64,000 nt of DNA from Gaeumannomyces sp. JS-464 (Eukaryota > Ascomycota > Sordariomycetes > Magnaporthales > Magnaporthaceae), in contig NGZR01000003.1 in NCBI GenBank assembly GCA_002197995.1, forward strand, positions 7,130,001-7,194,000, given 5' to 3'. Under the pieces are notes generated by a model. The model ran no database searches, was not told where the DNA came from, and was given only the letters and a program-made list of their open reading frames with translations. Positions 23,157 through 35,932 of the stretch are shown here, piece by piece. How positions within the stretch are numbered: the stretch's first letter is position 1; each line of letters starts with the position of its first letter. The position numbers were made by a program, and so were the translations under genes.

Positions 23157-24116
23157 TCAAAGCTCCTGCTTTAACCAACGCTTACAAGGCGCCCGGCCGC
23201 CTAGGGAAGATCGCGAACTCGAAGGGAAAACCGCGACCTTAAAAAGGTAAACCGCGAATTTGAAAAGGACGAGCCTTAGTTGGATACGGATCCGGCCCGG
23301 GCCAACGTTTATGCGGCTTTTAAAAAGCGGTTTCCCACGTGGAGTTGGGCCTCGGCCACGGTAAAGTGGCTGGTCCTCCGGCCGGGCCGGGCCTCGCGGT
23401 TTTCCGTGCTTTGGAGGCGTTGGGCGGCGTGACGATATGATCCCTTTTGGCCTAGTTGCCTGCAAAAGTGGCCTCGTGGAGATCCGGGCGGAAAAAAGGC
23501 TTCCTTCGCATCCAGCGGGCGCCAAGCCGGACCGCAAAAAACGACTCCCAGGCCTGCCCGCTGGCGAGGTACAGGCCCGTAACCGGATCGAGGGCAACGC
23601 CCGACCGCCCCTCCCAAAATTTAGCCAGTTCTGCCAAACTGTTGTACTTGTTCTAAACCCTTTTTAACCAGTCGATATCGGGCCACTAATCGGATAGGGT
23701 TTTGCCGCCGTTTTAAGGCATTTGGCTTGCCAGTTGGCGATCGCCGGGTTCGTTTTTCCCTGCCGGCCGGCCTTCGCGAGGGCCTCGAGGAAGGCCAACA
23801 ACTGGTCGGCGGTCCAATCCGTGCGTCGCCGGGCATCCTGGGAGGCCCAGGGACCCCCCGGAGGTCCCTTAAGTCGTTTGCGAGGCCGTGGCGAGGGAGG
23901 AAGCGAGAAAAGGTGCGAAGGAGGGTGCGAGAGAGGGTGCGAGAGAGGGGTAGGAAAGGGCGGCAAAGGCGATTCCGGTGCCTCCAAAGCTTCCATAGCC
24001 TTAAAGGGATCGGAAAAACCGTGCAAATTGCCGGCCTCCGGGGCGTTTAAAGAGACGCTGGAGTCCCTAGCGTGATTTGGGTGGCCGGGGGATCCTCCAA
24101 ATCCTCGATAAAGGCT
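23157..24116 (-). pseudogene. Harbinger Myb/SANT-like DNA-binding protein, disrupted (copy 1)
   Basis: On the minus strand a trihelix/Myb-SANT-like segment is readable: RRRTDWTADQLLAFLEAL, then KTNPAIANWQAKCLK, KYNSLAELAKFW and VTGLYLASGQAWESFF. This is the second protein of PIF/Harbinger elements, which helps the transposase bind the element ends. The N-terminal coding part is separated by the nested LTR element and continues beyond it at about 31,073-31,218. Frame changes and stops mark it as dead. Confidence 0.65.
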
Positions 24117-24121
24117 ATAGG
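24117..24121 (+). repeat. 5-bp target-site duplication, left copy (ATAGG)
   Basis: ATAGG directly precedes the 5' LTR and recurs directly after the 3' LTR at 31,068-31,072, which fixes both ends of the nested retrotransposon. Confidence 0.9.
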
Positions 24122-24439
24122 TGTCACACGAAGGCGACCAGGGATCCTTAGGAATGACTTTACAAGGGCCCAGGGGCCTAAACACCCGCAGGAGGAAGGC
24201 GCCGGAGCAGTGGAGCCAGTCGTTAAAATAGGGCTACCAATCGGGCCAACGGCGATGGCGTAAGTGGACGGACCACCTGCACGGGCCACTTAAATCTAGC
24301 TATTTAATCCTAGCGCCATTTTAAAATCCCCTTAGCAAATTTTGGCTCCTTAAGCATCTTTTAAAGCCATAAAAGATTATTAGCTTTTATAATAAAGATT
24401 ACCCCTTTTAAGCCTGCATTGCATTGCACCCTTGTAACA
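24122..24439 (+). repeat. 5' LTR
   Basis: 318 bp, matching 30,754-31,067 along its full length. Differences are mainly C/T and G/A, with this copy the more AT-rich, and it holds a small extra ATTGC unit near its 3' end. Confidence 0.9.
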
Positions 24440-24450
24440 AATAATCTTTC
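24440..24450 (+). other. Self-priming primer-binding site
   Basis: AATAATCTTTC starts at the first base after the 5' LTR. It is the exact complement of GAAAGATTATT at 31,004-31,014 in the 3' LTR; the 5' LTR has AAAAGATTATT at 24,373-24,383, one G-to-A change. In Tf1/sushi retrotransposons the 5' end of the mRNA folds back on such a site and is cleaved to prime reverse transcription. This would place the U3/R border near 24,373 and 31,004. Confidence 0.75.
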
Positions 24451-24653
24451 TTTTACTTAGGACCGCTTAGTAGTACCTATTACCTTTTTTCCTAAGCTTT
24501 GGAAAGTACTACTTAATTAAATCCTACCCCGCATTACTTTTTAATCGTCCAAACCGGCAAATTTTTATCGGTCGCACCATTACGGAACACCCTACGAGCT
24601 TGTAACCGGCTAATGCCAGGCCGATTGCGCCTAATCCCGTTATTATTAGCATT

Positions 24654-27600
24654 TTGCGGGAACCTGCGCCAGCCGCCCCATCCACGGAATCCGACGACGG
24701 GTTATCCGAAAAAAAGGACGAAAAACCTTTTTCGGCAAAAAAAGAGGATTTTACTATACCAGCCCAGGGTGATTCGTTTCGAGCTTTAAGGGTTAGTATA
24801 AAAAACCCCCTTTTACTACCAACCGTGGATATCCCTATAACAAATAACGCGGGAGCTTTCATTTTGTATTTAGCTTTTACTTTCGAGCGAGCTATGGGCC
24901 AGGAAGCTTTTTAATCCTTAAAAAAGGTGCCCGACCTTCCGGAATGGATGGTTAGCATCCAACAAAAATTCGTTAACACGTACCACGCTATTATGGCCCT
25001 ATTTAGGGGTGTTAAACGAGGAACATTTAACGTATAGGGGCAATTTAGCGAGCTTAAGGCCCATTATAACAGCATTACCCACGGTTACCATACCCTCGTT
25101 TCCATGCATAAAGAAAGGCTGAAACTTCCGCGGAATAATAAAAAAAGTTCTGTTAAAAGATTTTCGCGAAAAGCTATTGTTTGCTTAGTAGGTATAGGGA
25201 AACGTCGCAACCCTAACGGAATAACAGGAAATACGCACCCAAACTTTAGTTCATTTCCGGGACGTTACCCGGGCAAACCAAAACCGCTTTTAAAAACTGC
25301 AAAAACGGTTTACCTTTTTTAAAAAAGGCGTCGAAGGATAAGCAAAACAAAAAAAGGCTTAAATCCGAATCCTTATGGCTAAAAAGCATATCTCCCTAAA
25401 CGACTTTACGGTTGCGGAAAAAAGGGTACTTTCCGAAATACGGCAGCTCGTTAAGAACATATTAAAAAAGGCGAAACGCTTGGAAAAAAAAGGGATTCGC
25501 TTACGCTTTTCCACCGTAATATCGGCGTTATAACGAAGCTTTATACCCTTTGTATTTTATTAAAGGTCGCTAGCCGATAACCCCGCCGGCGCCCCGGTCC
25601 CCTTTATCGAAACGAAGCTTGCGAGGCAATCGGATATAAAACAATCCGCGTTTTTACGATAAGGGATCCTTAATAAAAACCCTTTGTTTCCCGCTAACTT
25701 GTAACGATAGCAAGTTAAAGCCATTACCGCCGCCGCCCACTAATAATACCGTGCAGCTACTGCCGGGCTACGCCATTTAGGCAGCTTAAAAAAGGTATTA
25801 AAGGCTCCTCCCTAAGGATTACCGAATAAACCCCCTAATTACGTCGCTACCCTAAAGGACCCGTCGGACTTTTCCGAATTATTTTCGAGCGAAAACGATA
25901 ATAACGGAAATAACCGTGGAAACCCACGAAAAATATCCCGACGACCTCGAAATTTAAAACTCCGGGACATTATTCGAAAATTTCGGCGCGGTTTCGACCG
26001 ATTTACGGCCCCCACCGCTATCGTTAATCCAATCCAGTTTAATAAGCCTAAGGAATACGTAAAAAAGGATTTAACGGCATTTAAACCTTAGTGGTTCCGC
26101 GTTACGGCTTATATAAAAACCTACGTGGTTAATTTTTTAAATAATGTTATTAAAATTAATTAAGTTAGGTTTTTTTTACCGAAAACGCCCAAATTTAGCA
26201 TTACTAACGTTTGCGGTTTATACGAAAAGTCGGACTAAAAGATAACTAAAGCGCTTATTCGTCCGCGCTTTAGGAACGTTTTAAAAACGCTACCGAGCAC
26301 CACCGTAACGCCCGAAAAATGCGAAAACTTAAATACAAAGGTAATACCGTACAATATATTACCGAGCTTTTCGACCTTAACGAGGCAGTACAATGGTCCG
26401 GCGTTACCTTCCGGGAGCATATCTCCAGCTCCCTGCCAAAAGAGATTACTCGTTTCGTATATTCGCAAAGGGAAGGCTTTCCCGATACGAATAAGGAATT
26501 CCTAGCTGCCATTTAGCAAACAAGGAAGATTTACGAAGTTATGCTTTAAAACCCGGGGTTAAAGTCGCAATCGGGAAAAAAAAGGCCCGCTTCGACATAA
26601 AAGCGTTTAAACGCGAGCCGTCCTCGCAATAACAGCTTTAAAAAAGGCTAACAACTTAAGCCAATTTTTAAAGCCGGTGCCAGCCAAAAAGGCCGCAACC
26701 GGCGATAAAAAGAACCATATTTGGCCTTTTATAAGCAAGCTTTGGAAGGTGTTAACTAAAAGGACGTGGATTAAAAAAAGGAAGCAAAAGCGGCATGCTA
26801 AAAATGTGGACGGGAAAACCACCATATTTTGGAATGCTTCGCAAAAAAGGACGTTACCGGTAAGGATTTTCCTTCGCCCCGATTAAAGTGGCTAGCAATA
26901 AAAGGGTCGCTTTTAACGAACCCGCGGGTTACGAACCCAAAAAAGCTAAAATCGCGGTTATAACCCGGCCACGATAAGCATCCCCCGTTACGAACCGATA
27001 TTTCGAAGAACTTCCGGAATCGAACTCCGATTGTTAACAAATCCAAAATCGCTTTAACTAAAACCGGGGCAAAAATGGAAAAAAAAAGGCCCATCGTTAA
27101 CATATATATCCGATTAAAAGGTTACCCCGAAATTCCTATTAAGGTCCTCCTCGACTTAGGAAGCGATATTGCCGTTATTTCGAACCAAATTACGGCTTTA
27201 CTATTTAAACACGTTACCGACCGGCTTATCCCCCGAGCTATAAAGCTTTTTACGGGGGTTTAACAGGAGTAAAAGGGAAACAACTCCTTTTTAATGTCGT
27301 ATTACGATATTAAAACCACCGAACGATAAAACATTCGAAATTAGCCCTTTCGATTCCGACTTCGACGTCCTTATGCTTTACGGATAAACTAAAAAAAACA
27401 TAAACCCTTGGGATTTTTCGAAGGACCAAAATACGTCCGGTTCGAATTAAAAGAATGTTGGAATGCAATCGGCTAAAAGCCCGAAAGCCCAAAGCACCGC
27501 TGCCCGAAAACATTTTAACCACCGAACCAGTAACCATCGCTTTTATTAAGTAACGCACCACAATTCCCCGGGACTTTAAGCCCCCCGATAAACTTAAAAC

Positions 27601-30600
27601 AGTTACGGGACTTTAAGCCCCCCGGCGAACTTAACATGGTGTTTAAAAAGTTTAAAAAATTCCTCCCTATTATAACAGCCGAAACTGCTATGCGCTTACC
27701 GGATTACTAACTTTAAAATTATAAAATTAACTTTAAAAAGGGAGCCAAACCTATATAAAGGCCTTTGTATTAAATAAGCGCTCGAAAATTGAAAGTTTTT
27801 AAACTTTAACTCCAAAAAAACTTAAAAGCAAAACGGATGCGCAAATCCACTTCCGCCGTCGGCTCCCCTTTGTTATTCGCCGAGAAAAAAACCTTTTTTA
27901 AACTTTTTACGACCCGTTATTAACTATAAGGATTTAATTCCAAAATAATACCGATCCGCTATCCTATCCTTTTAATTACCGAGTTCCAAAACAGGCTGCG
28001 AAACGCAAATTGGATAATAAAAATCGACCTAAAACCGGCTTTAATTTAATCCGTATAAAGGAGGGATACGAATAGCTTACGGCATTTCGCTGCAAATACG
28101 AACTTTTCGAATTTACCGTTATGCCGATAGGACTTATTAATGCCCCAGCCATTTTTTAAAGCTTTATAAACCACATTTTTATGGACCTAATTAACGCGGG
28201 CCTATTAATGTATTTCGATAACCTTTTAATTTACGCGGAAACGGAGGAATAGCACGACGAATTAATTAAAAAAGTTTTACAACGATTTACGAACTACCAC
28301 CTCGCCGTGGCTCCCCGAAAATGCGTTTGGTTAACCTAAAAAGTCGAATTCCTGGACACATTATCGGCCTATAGGCATTTCCATATTTAACGATAAAATC
28401 CAGGCTATCCTCGATTGGAAAGCCCCGAAAACATTAAAGGATTGCCATTGTTCGTCGGCTTCGCCAACTTTTACAAAAGGTTTATTAAAACCTTTTTATC
28501 CATTGTTTATATTAACCATAACCAACTCCCTTTTTAAAACACAGTGGTTATAAATTAAAACATGCAGGAAGCTTTCGAATTGCTTAAAAAGGCATTTACG
28601 ATACCCTAATCTTTTACACATTTCGACCTAAAGCTTTTTGCTAAATGGAAACCGACTTTTGGATTTTGCCCATAATGTAATACTTTTTTAGCGAAATCCC
28701 GTTACTAATAAACTCCACCCCGTCGTTTTCCACTCCCGCAAAATAACCTCGGCCGAAATTAACTACGAAATTTATAATAAAAAGCTCCTAGCAATTATCG
28801 ATAGTTTCGGCCGGTGGCGTTACTATTTTAAAAAAGCTAAATACCGGATAAAAATTTACATAACCACCGGAATTTAAAATACTTCTTTACCGCTAAAGTT
28901 TTAAATAAGCGGCAAGCAAAATGGGCTTAACAATTGTTAAGCTATAACTTTATAATCCATTACAGGCCGGGCAAGCAAAATAATAAGGCCGACGTGCTGT
29001 TAAAACTAGCTTAACACAGGCTTAAAAAAGGGGGAGTGAAAATCAGCCAATTGCGACGATTTTGCAAGAAAACACTTTCCCGAAACTAAAATAGCGGCTT
29101 TAACGACGGAAAATACGACGGAAAAAGGCTAAAAACCATCGTTAATGCTTTTTGCATCCGCTAAATTTTGTAATATCCCCTAAAAAGTGGATTACAAAAT
29201 TTACCGATAAATCCGCAAAGCCAGCGAATCGAATCCCGAGTACCAAAGCCATTTGCAAAGGCCGGGAAAGGATAAAAAGGTAAAAATGGACTCCTTTACC
29301 GCAAAAACAAACTGTGGGTGCCAAAGGCCCTATAAAAAAAGGTCCTCGAATCCGAATATAACACTAAGGTCGCGAACACATGGGGATAAATAAAAACCCT
29401 CGAGCTAATCACGCGCCACTTTTAGTGGCCGGACATCGAAAAGGGCGTCCGGAAATACGTGCGGAATTGCCTAAAGTGCTAAAAAAACAAAGCCTTAAGG
29501 CATGCACCATTTGGACCCCTTTAACCCATAAAGTTGCATTACCAGCTTTAAAAAATTATAGCTATGGACTTTATTACGGATCTCCCTTTAAACAACGATT
29601 GTAATTTAATTTGGGTAATGGTAAACCCATTTACTAAAATGGCACATTTCGTACCCCTTAAAAATAAAGGGTAAAAAACGGATAATTTTATCCGTATATT
29701 CGCTAAAAAATATTAGCGATTGCACGGTATGCCACTAAACATTATTTCCGATAAAAATTCCAGGTTTACGAGCCACTTATAGAAAGATTTCCTCCGTTTG
29801 GTCGGGATTAGGCCCAAAATAAGCACGGCTTTTTACCCCCAAACGGATGGACAAATTGAAAAACTTAACCAAAATTTAAAAGCTTACCTCCGTTTATTCG
29901 TTAATTACGAAATAACTAACTGGGTTAATCTTTTTTCCTATAGCGAAATTTGCTTATAATAATACTTCCTTTGCAAATACCACCGTCACTCCCTTTTTCG
30001 CTAATTATGGGTATTATCCAGCCTTTAACAACCCCTTTTTCCGGGACGAAACAAGGAACTTAAACAGCAAGCTTTACAGCTATTAAATAACCCAGGTACA
30101 TTAAAAAGCCAAAAGCTGCCTCGAAAAGGCACGAGAACGAATAAAGCATTAGGTAAATAAAAAGCGAGGCCCTTTGCCGGTCCTAACCGAAGGATAGCTC
30201 GTTATGCTTAACGCTCGCCATGTTAAAACTCGCCGTCCTGCTAAAAAACTCGACTCCAAAATGCTCGGCCCTTCCGAATTTCGAAAGTGATCTCCCCCTC
30301 CGCAATTCGCCTAACCCTGCCAAAAACCTGGAAAATCCACGACGCTTTCCACGTGTTACTTATAAAGCCTTACCGCGCTGGCATTCAGGTACGGCCTAAC
30401 CTAACCAGGTTTTGCGAAAAGCTCCCCCGATAAAGGGAAAATACACCGTCGAAAGGGTGGAAAACTCCATGGTTAGCCTTTAGGGAAAGGTGTTATACCG
30501 CGTAAGGTGGGAAAAATACCCGAAGGAACGGGACAAAACATGGGAACCCTGGGAGCACTTCGACGGCGAAGGAGCCAAAGCCAAAGTCGTGGCCTTCCAC

Positions 30601-30710
30601 CGACGGCACCCCGACAAACCCAGGGATAAGCACGTACCCCTTGCGACGTTAGCCTCCACCAAAAGGATAGCCGAACCAAAAACCCTCAGCACGCAAAAAG
30701 CCACGATTAA
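24654..30710 (+). pseudogene. gag-pol of the chromovirus, RIP-degraded
   Basis: Recognisable blocks in order: a possible gag region from 24,654; an aspartic protease at 27,075-27,263 (PIKVLLDLGSDIAVIS); reverse transcriptase at about 28,015-28,350 (KIDLKTGFNLIRIKEGYE, VMPIGLINAPAIF, and YFDN in place of YLDD); RNase H near 28,600-28,900; an integrase core near 29,740-29,960 (STAFYPQTDGQIEKLNQN); and a chromodomain at 30,490-30,620 (YRVRWEKYPKERDKTWEPW). The chromodomain is typical of chromoviruses and is thought to steer integration to heterochromatin. Many TAA/TAG codons sit where Gln codons are expected. Confidence 0.82.
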
Positions 30711-30753
30711 ATTAAAAGGGTCTCGGGACGCGCCTTTGGAAAGGGGAGGATTG

Positions 30754-31067
30754 TGTCACACGGAGGCGACCAGGGATCCTTAGGAATGACCTCACAAGGG
30801 CCCAGGGGGCCCAAGCACCCGCAGGAGGAAAGCGCCGGAGCAGTGGAGCCAGTCGTTAAAATAGGGCTACCAATCGGGCCAACGGCGATGGCGTAAGTGG
30901 ACGGACCACCTGCACGGGCCACCTAAATCTGGCTATTTAATCCCAGCGCCATTTCAAAATCCCCTTAGCAGATTCTGGCTCCTTAAGCATCTCTTGAGGC
31001 CATGAAAGATTATTAGCTTTCATAATAGAGATCACCCCTCTTAAGCCTGCATTGCACCCTTGTGACA
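30754..31067 (+). repeat. 3' LTR
   Basis: 314 bp, TGTCACAC...TGTGACA. It keeps more C and G than the 5' copy (for example GAAAGATT against AAAAGATT), so RIP hit the two LTRs unequally. CTATTTAATC near 30,930 could serve as the promoter TATA box about 70 bp before the predicted R start. ATAGG follows at 31,068-31,072. Confidence 0.9.
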
Positions 31068-31611
31068 ATAGGAGATTGGGGTTGCACAAATACGGCCCGA
31101 TCTTCCTGTTCCAGGCGCCGGCGCCGGGTACGGAGGGCGAGGTGGTAGGGCATAACGAGGGTAGTGTGAATGGGTTTTTGGGTCGTTGTTTTCGTTGTTT
31201 TCTATCTAGAACTAGCACCCCAAAGTTGTCCCCTTATATACTATGAGAGTGCCTGGCTTCCGGGCTTTCGAACGATATTATTGCCAGCCTTAGAGGCCCT
31301 TTGGATCCTCCAAATTATAACGCTATTCCCACTCGCGTTGACGCGTTGCACGGCCGGCCCGCCCTTATTTTGGGAATGGCTTCTATTTTTTGATTTTTTT
31401 GGGAATAGCTTCTATTTTAATCGTCCGTGCCGTTGCATTCGACGGGTGGACGCCCCCCGGCTGCTGGGGATGTGAATCCACCGGAAAACAGGGCCAAAGA
31501 TACATGATCTGCCACAGGGCCACCCCGGCAACCGTCTCCACTTCGAAGAAAACATGCAAAAAACAACAGGGGGGGTCAAAAACCAAAAACACCGTACGGG
31601 CGAACACGCCC

Positions 31612-32662
31612 GAAGAGTTGGTGTTCATCCATGTACACCTGACTGTACATGATGTCGCCAGGGCGGAAGATGGTCCAGAGATACTCGAACTCGATGCTTT
31701 TCGTCTTTTTCTGCGCGTCGAGTGAAGTAAACACTTTGGACAGCTCCGGCGCCTCCTTCATGTGGGCCAGCATGTTCTTGAGCTGTTGACGACCTTGTTG
31801 GAAGTTATCATTCTCGCTCAGGTATCTGCGTAGCAGGTTGTTGGACCCTTCGTCTTTTGGCGTGTTATCCATTGGTGCAGTGACATTTTGGAGGTCACGC
31901 AGCTTCTCGATCTCTGTCTCGAGCTTCTTCGCAAACTCGGAATCCTCTGATCCGTGAGGTGCGTCGCCCTCTGCGACTAGAGCTTCAAGACGACCGAACC
32001 GATGAATCAAGGACACGAAGGGGCTTTCAAACTTGATGGTATCTCCCTCGAGATCACTGTAAGACTGCAGGGGCGGAAAGTGGTGGTCAGGGTAGTCTGC
32101 CAGCACCAGCCGCAGGAGCACCTTGAGCTGCGGCATGTCGATGGTGAATTCGCTGGACCTGTACGTGCCCTTCGCCGAGACGATGCGAACCCATGTTAAG
32201 ATAGGAAATTCTTCAGGGATTTCAGTTGTGTTCCTAGCCCTTGCCTTAGGCCTCAATGTCTGCAGCTCGGACGGGTCGACGTCTTCTCTTTCGCTTGGGT
32301 GCCATTGGCATTGAGAGTTCGCTCGCGCACGCGCACGCCGTTCGGAGATAGCGTCGATCTGGTTTTCTCCCGGACCAAAGCAGGAGGTTTGCCGCATTTG
32401 TTGCCGGTGAATTCTGGACCCTGAATTTAACAGGCAGGTTCAGCCAAGAAAACATCCACGAGGGCGCGGCGGGGCGTTGATCTTTTGAACTGACTGGTGA
32501 ATTGGTCAAAGGAGCGCTGTCGGCAACCGCCCCTTTCTTGTCCTTGTTCTTTCGGCTATCGAGCTGCGCTTCAAGAGCATGGATTCGCCTTTCGAGAAGT
32601 TCGGCATAGCGTCGCTCCAGCGTCTGGACGTCCGTTGGCACAATGTCGCTACCAGTCGACAT
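31612..32662 (-). pseudogene. DUF7025/AAA+ ATPase, N-terminal part of the split gene
   Basis: The gene starts at the Met at 32,662 (MSTGSDIVPTDVQTLERRYA), a coiled-coil segment of Glu, Arg and Leu-rich heptads. After a probable intron or frame change around 32,400-32,500, one long frame runs to the transposon end: EIPEEFPILTWVRIVSAKG, DMPQLKVLLRLVLADY, then EFEYLWTIFRPGDIMYSQV and MDEHQLF, which is the DUF7025 entry region. The frame leaves known sequence exactly where the Harbinger inverted repeat begins (31,611). The C-terminal part resumes at 20,645 in the expected order, so these are two halves of one gene. The exact exon structure near 32.45 kb is not resolved. Confidence 0.75.
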
Positions 32663-32791
32663 GCTGAGGTGATGAGGCTTAAATTTGACAAAGGGTCCTC
32701 AGTTGTCGAGCGACTGCTCGATCCTGCACCAAACTCGTAGCCCGAAGCAGCCAGCTACCGGGCCAGCCTTATACTTGCGGCCCTGGAAGAG

Positions 32792-33748
<957 letters not shown>

Positions 33749-35825
33749 ATGGCCCTTGTTCAACAGTCCTACTAGTTTATCTTCAAAAGCAAACATACAG
33801 CCTGTTGCGCTTTCAAAAGCCCCCTCGTACTCGGCCGTCGAAGTGGCTGAGTTTTGGAATGGCACCAGCGAAGATGTTCAACGGTGGGATCCGATCATGA
33901 GCCTCCTTTCCAAGAAAGCTCAAATTATTAGACACTGATGCCTCTCCATCATTCAGGTCCGTCAAGGAGAAAGCAGGGGCGGATACGTCAAAGTACCTGG
34001 ATGTTTGGCTAGACAAGCTTCGCAAGCAGTTGGCTCCCAAACGTCGACGCTTCTTATTCGACAGGAAGAGTCCCGACGCAACTTCGTCATCAGCTGTTGC
34101 TTGGGACGAGCTACGGGACTTTGACGATCTCGAGCGAGCAATGGCTGAAGGGATTGTTAGGGCTGAGGAGCTGGCCAGAAAGCACCAATCCGACCCGGGA
34201 GGTGCCAAGGGGGCCGGCCGAGCCACAGCAAACTTCCTCATCACGCTTCGTGGCTACACCCAGGCGTACAGCGGCGTGGTACAGCTAATGGCGGGCGCGA
34301 GCCAAGGATACTCAACGGCCGCGCTCGAGACTCTGGGTCTTTTTCTGGCGGTAAGAAAATCAATAAAGACTCTTCGCGGAGGCTAGCCATTAAGGAGATC
34401 TTGCTGACTGAGCAACGATCTCTGTGCAGGTTGTTGTAAACAAGCTCGAGACCGAGCAGCAGCTGGAAAACATGATCAGCACCCTCCAAAGCGAGTATGA
34501 GCAGATTCAGCGACTGGCAGACGTTCACGTTTCTGACAAGATGAGACTGTGCCTGGCACATCTCTATTGCCTCGGGAATAACTTCTTGAAGGGCGCGATC
34601 GTTTACTGCGGCTTTAGCTCCGGCAGGAGGCTCTGGCTGGGATTTTCCAAACCGCCCCAAATCGACCTTCAACCTCAATTGGAGAGCATACAAGCGGCCA
34701 TCCGTGATCTCGCTAGGGAGCGCAAAACACAGGACCAAATCCGATTGCGCGAGTGCAGGTCAACCAGTTGGCCGACCTGAACGTGAGTAGATCCTCCAGC
34801 CTTGCTTTCCTTAACTTCCGCTCGTATTGCCTCAAAAGATTCTTTCGAATCACTGACACTGTTTTTCGTGGAAAACTTCAGATAAGCGTAGGGAGCTTGC
34901 TGCCTCCAGGCTGTCGCAGGTCAGGGAGGCACTTGGGCTGCCAACGATAGCGCAGCCGAGGAGCTCGACTTGTTTGAGACGCGGCTGCAAGACACGTTTT
35001 CTCGGCTGAGAAAGTGTCCGCCTTTTGATGAGCACTACCAGTTCGATAGAGAGCAATTCTCGTCGTGGTGGAAATCATCACCGCAGCAGTCCACACCTTC
35101 CAGGTCTGCCTTCCTGCTGGTGCATGGCCGCACCGTTGCGCCATCTCAAACTTCGCTCTCGTGGGCGTCCCATGCTGCCATCTCGGCTGTGCGGCGGCTG
35201 CAAGCGGAGAAGGCCGCAGTGTCGTGGTACATTTGCAAAGACTGGTGATGAGCGGGACGACCACTTATCCGCAACCGCGGCGCCTGCCAGGCAACGGCGG
35301 CTAGCCACAGCCGCAGCAGCCCTCATAACCCTCGGGTTCCGGGCGCTAAGCCTGACGGAGATCGGACGGTCCGCGCTGGGGAACTTGGGCTCGGAGGCGG
35401 CGTCCGGATTCGAAGACCTGTTGAGAGCTGCGAAAAGAGCCCAGGACACCATGGACGGCTATTGCAAACAAAGAGCGGAGGCGCCGAGGCTGAGCGAGTG
35501 CACGACAGACGCCATGTCATTCCTGCGCGCGTGCATCACGGTGTCGGCCCGCCATGGGCTGGCGACGCGTGGTGAGGCCGGCGGTTGGCCGACTGTGCAT
35601 CTCGTCGTGGATCGCTTCGACGTTGCGCCTCAGTTCGACAGCGAGCTGCTCACGCCGCTGGTCAAGCTGGTCCGAAATCCTGGACCGGGAGTGGTGATCA
35701 AAATCACGGTGGTGGGTGAGCGGAAGTTGCAGGGCGACAAGGGCAGCGATGATGTCGCAGACTTTGTGGATGAACACATTGGCCAGAGAGGTTGCGGGGT
35801 GCTGGAGATGGATCAATTTTCTTGA
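33749..35825 (+). pseudogene. NLR-like gene with DUF7708-type N-terminus, multiply disrupted
   Basis: A start MALVQQS at 33,749 shifts frame, continues as SAVEVAEFWNGTSEDVQRW, shifts again near 33,930 into DTDASPSFRSVKEKAGAD, and then reads well to 34,350 (FLFDRKSPDATSSSAVAWD, DFDDLERAMAEGIVRAEEL). An intron at 34,350-34,430 (GTAAGA...CAG) joins to VVNKLETEQQLENMI. This region matches the fungal N-terminal domain DUF7708 found on STAND proteins. Later parts (FETRLQDTFSRLRK, SAFLLVHGRTVAPSQTS, ALSLTEIGRSALGNLG, VHLVVDRFDVAPQFD) resemble a NTPase region without a clear Walker A. At least four frame changes occur. It is probably a dead relative of the immune-receptor class represented by the gene at 10.4 kb. 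Confidence 0.6.
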
Positions 35826-35932
35826 GACTGCCATGCCACAGCCCAGCCCCGTCTGTTGTAGGCAAGCACCAGCTGTTCCTTATTTTTGTTCATTTTTGTC
35901 GTGCCCAGTGCCGTCTGGGAGAAAAAATTGAC

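Larger units (their letters stand above)
24122..31067 (+). mobile_element. Ty3/gypsy chromovirus, full length, RIP-mutated, nested in Harbinger copy 1
   Basis: Two LTRs (24,122-24,439 and 30,754-31,067) begin TGTCACAC and end TGTRACA, and are flanked by identical 5-bp duplications (ATAGG). Inside, on the plus strand, are remnants in the order protease, reverse transcriptase, RNase H, integrase and chromodomain, the Ty3/gypsy chromovirus order. The 11 nt after the 5' LTR complement a site inside the LTR, as in self-priming Tf1/sushi elements. A purine tract (GGAAAGGGGAGGA, 30,738-30,750) precedes the 3' LTR. Stops and D-to-N changes through pol show RIP. Confidence 0.9.
20646..31611. mobile_element. 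PIF/Harbinger DNA transposon copy 1, with a nested LTR retrotransposon
   Basis: The ends are inverted repeats: the left begins GGGCGTGTTCGCCCC at 20,646, and the right, read in reverse complement, begins GGGCGTGTTCGCCCG at 31,611. Both continue into TGTTTTT(T/G)GTTTTT-like tracts. The element encodes a DDE transposase (plus) and a Myb/SANT-like protein (minus), the usual two-gene Harbinger plan. Subtracting the nested retrotransposon (24,122-31,067) and its 5-bp duplication leaves about 4.0 kb, close to copy 2 (3.9 kb at 41.1 kb). No clean 3-bp target duplication is seen (TTT on the left, GAA on the right). Dense stop codons and AT-richness show RIP. Confidence 0.82.

Noticed and set aside
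20646..31611. Clean 3-bp target duplication for Harbinger copy 1
   Set aside because: The flanking triplets are TTT and GAA. The ends are supported by inverted repeats and gene interruption only.
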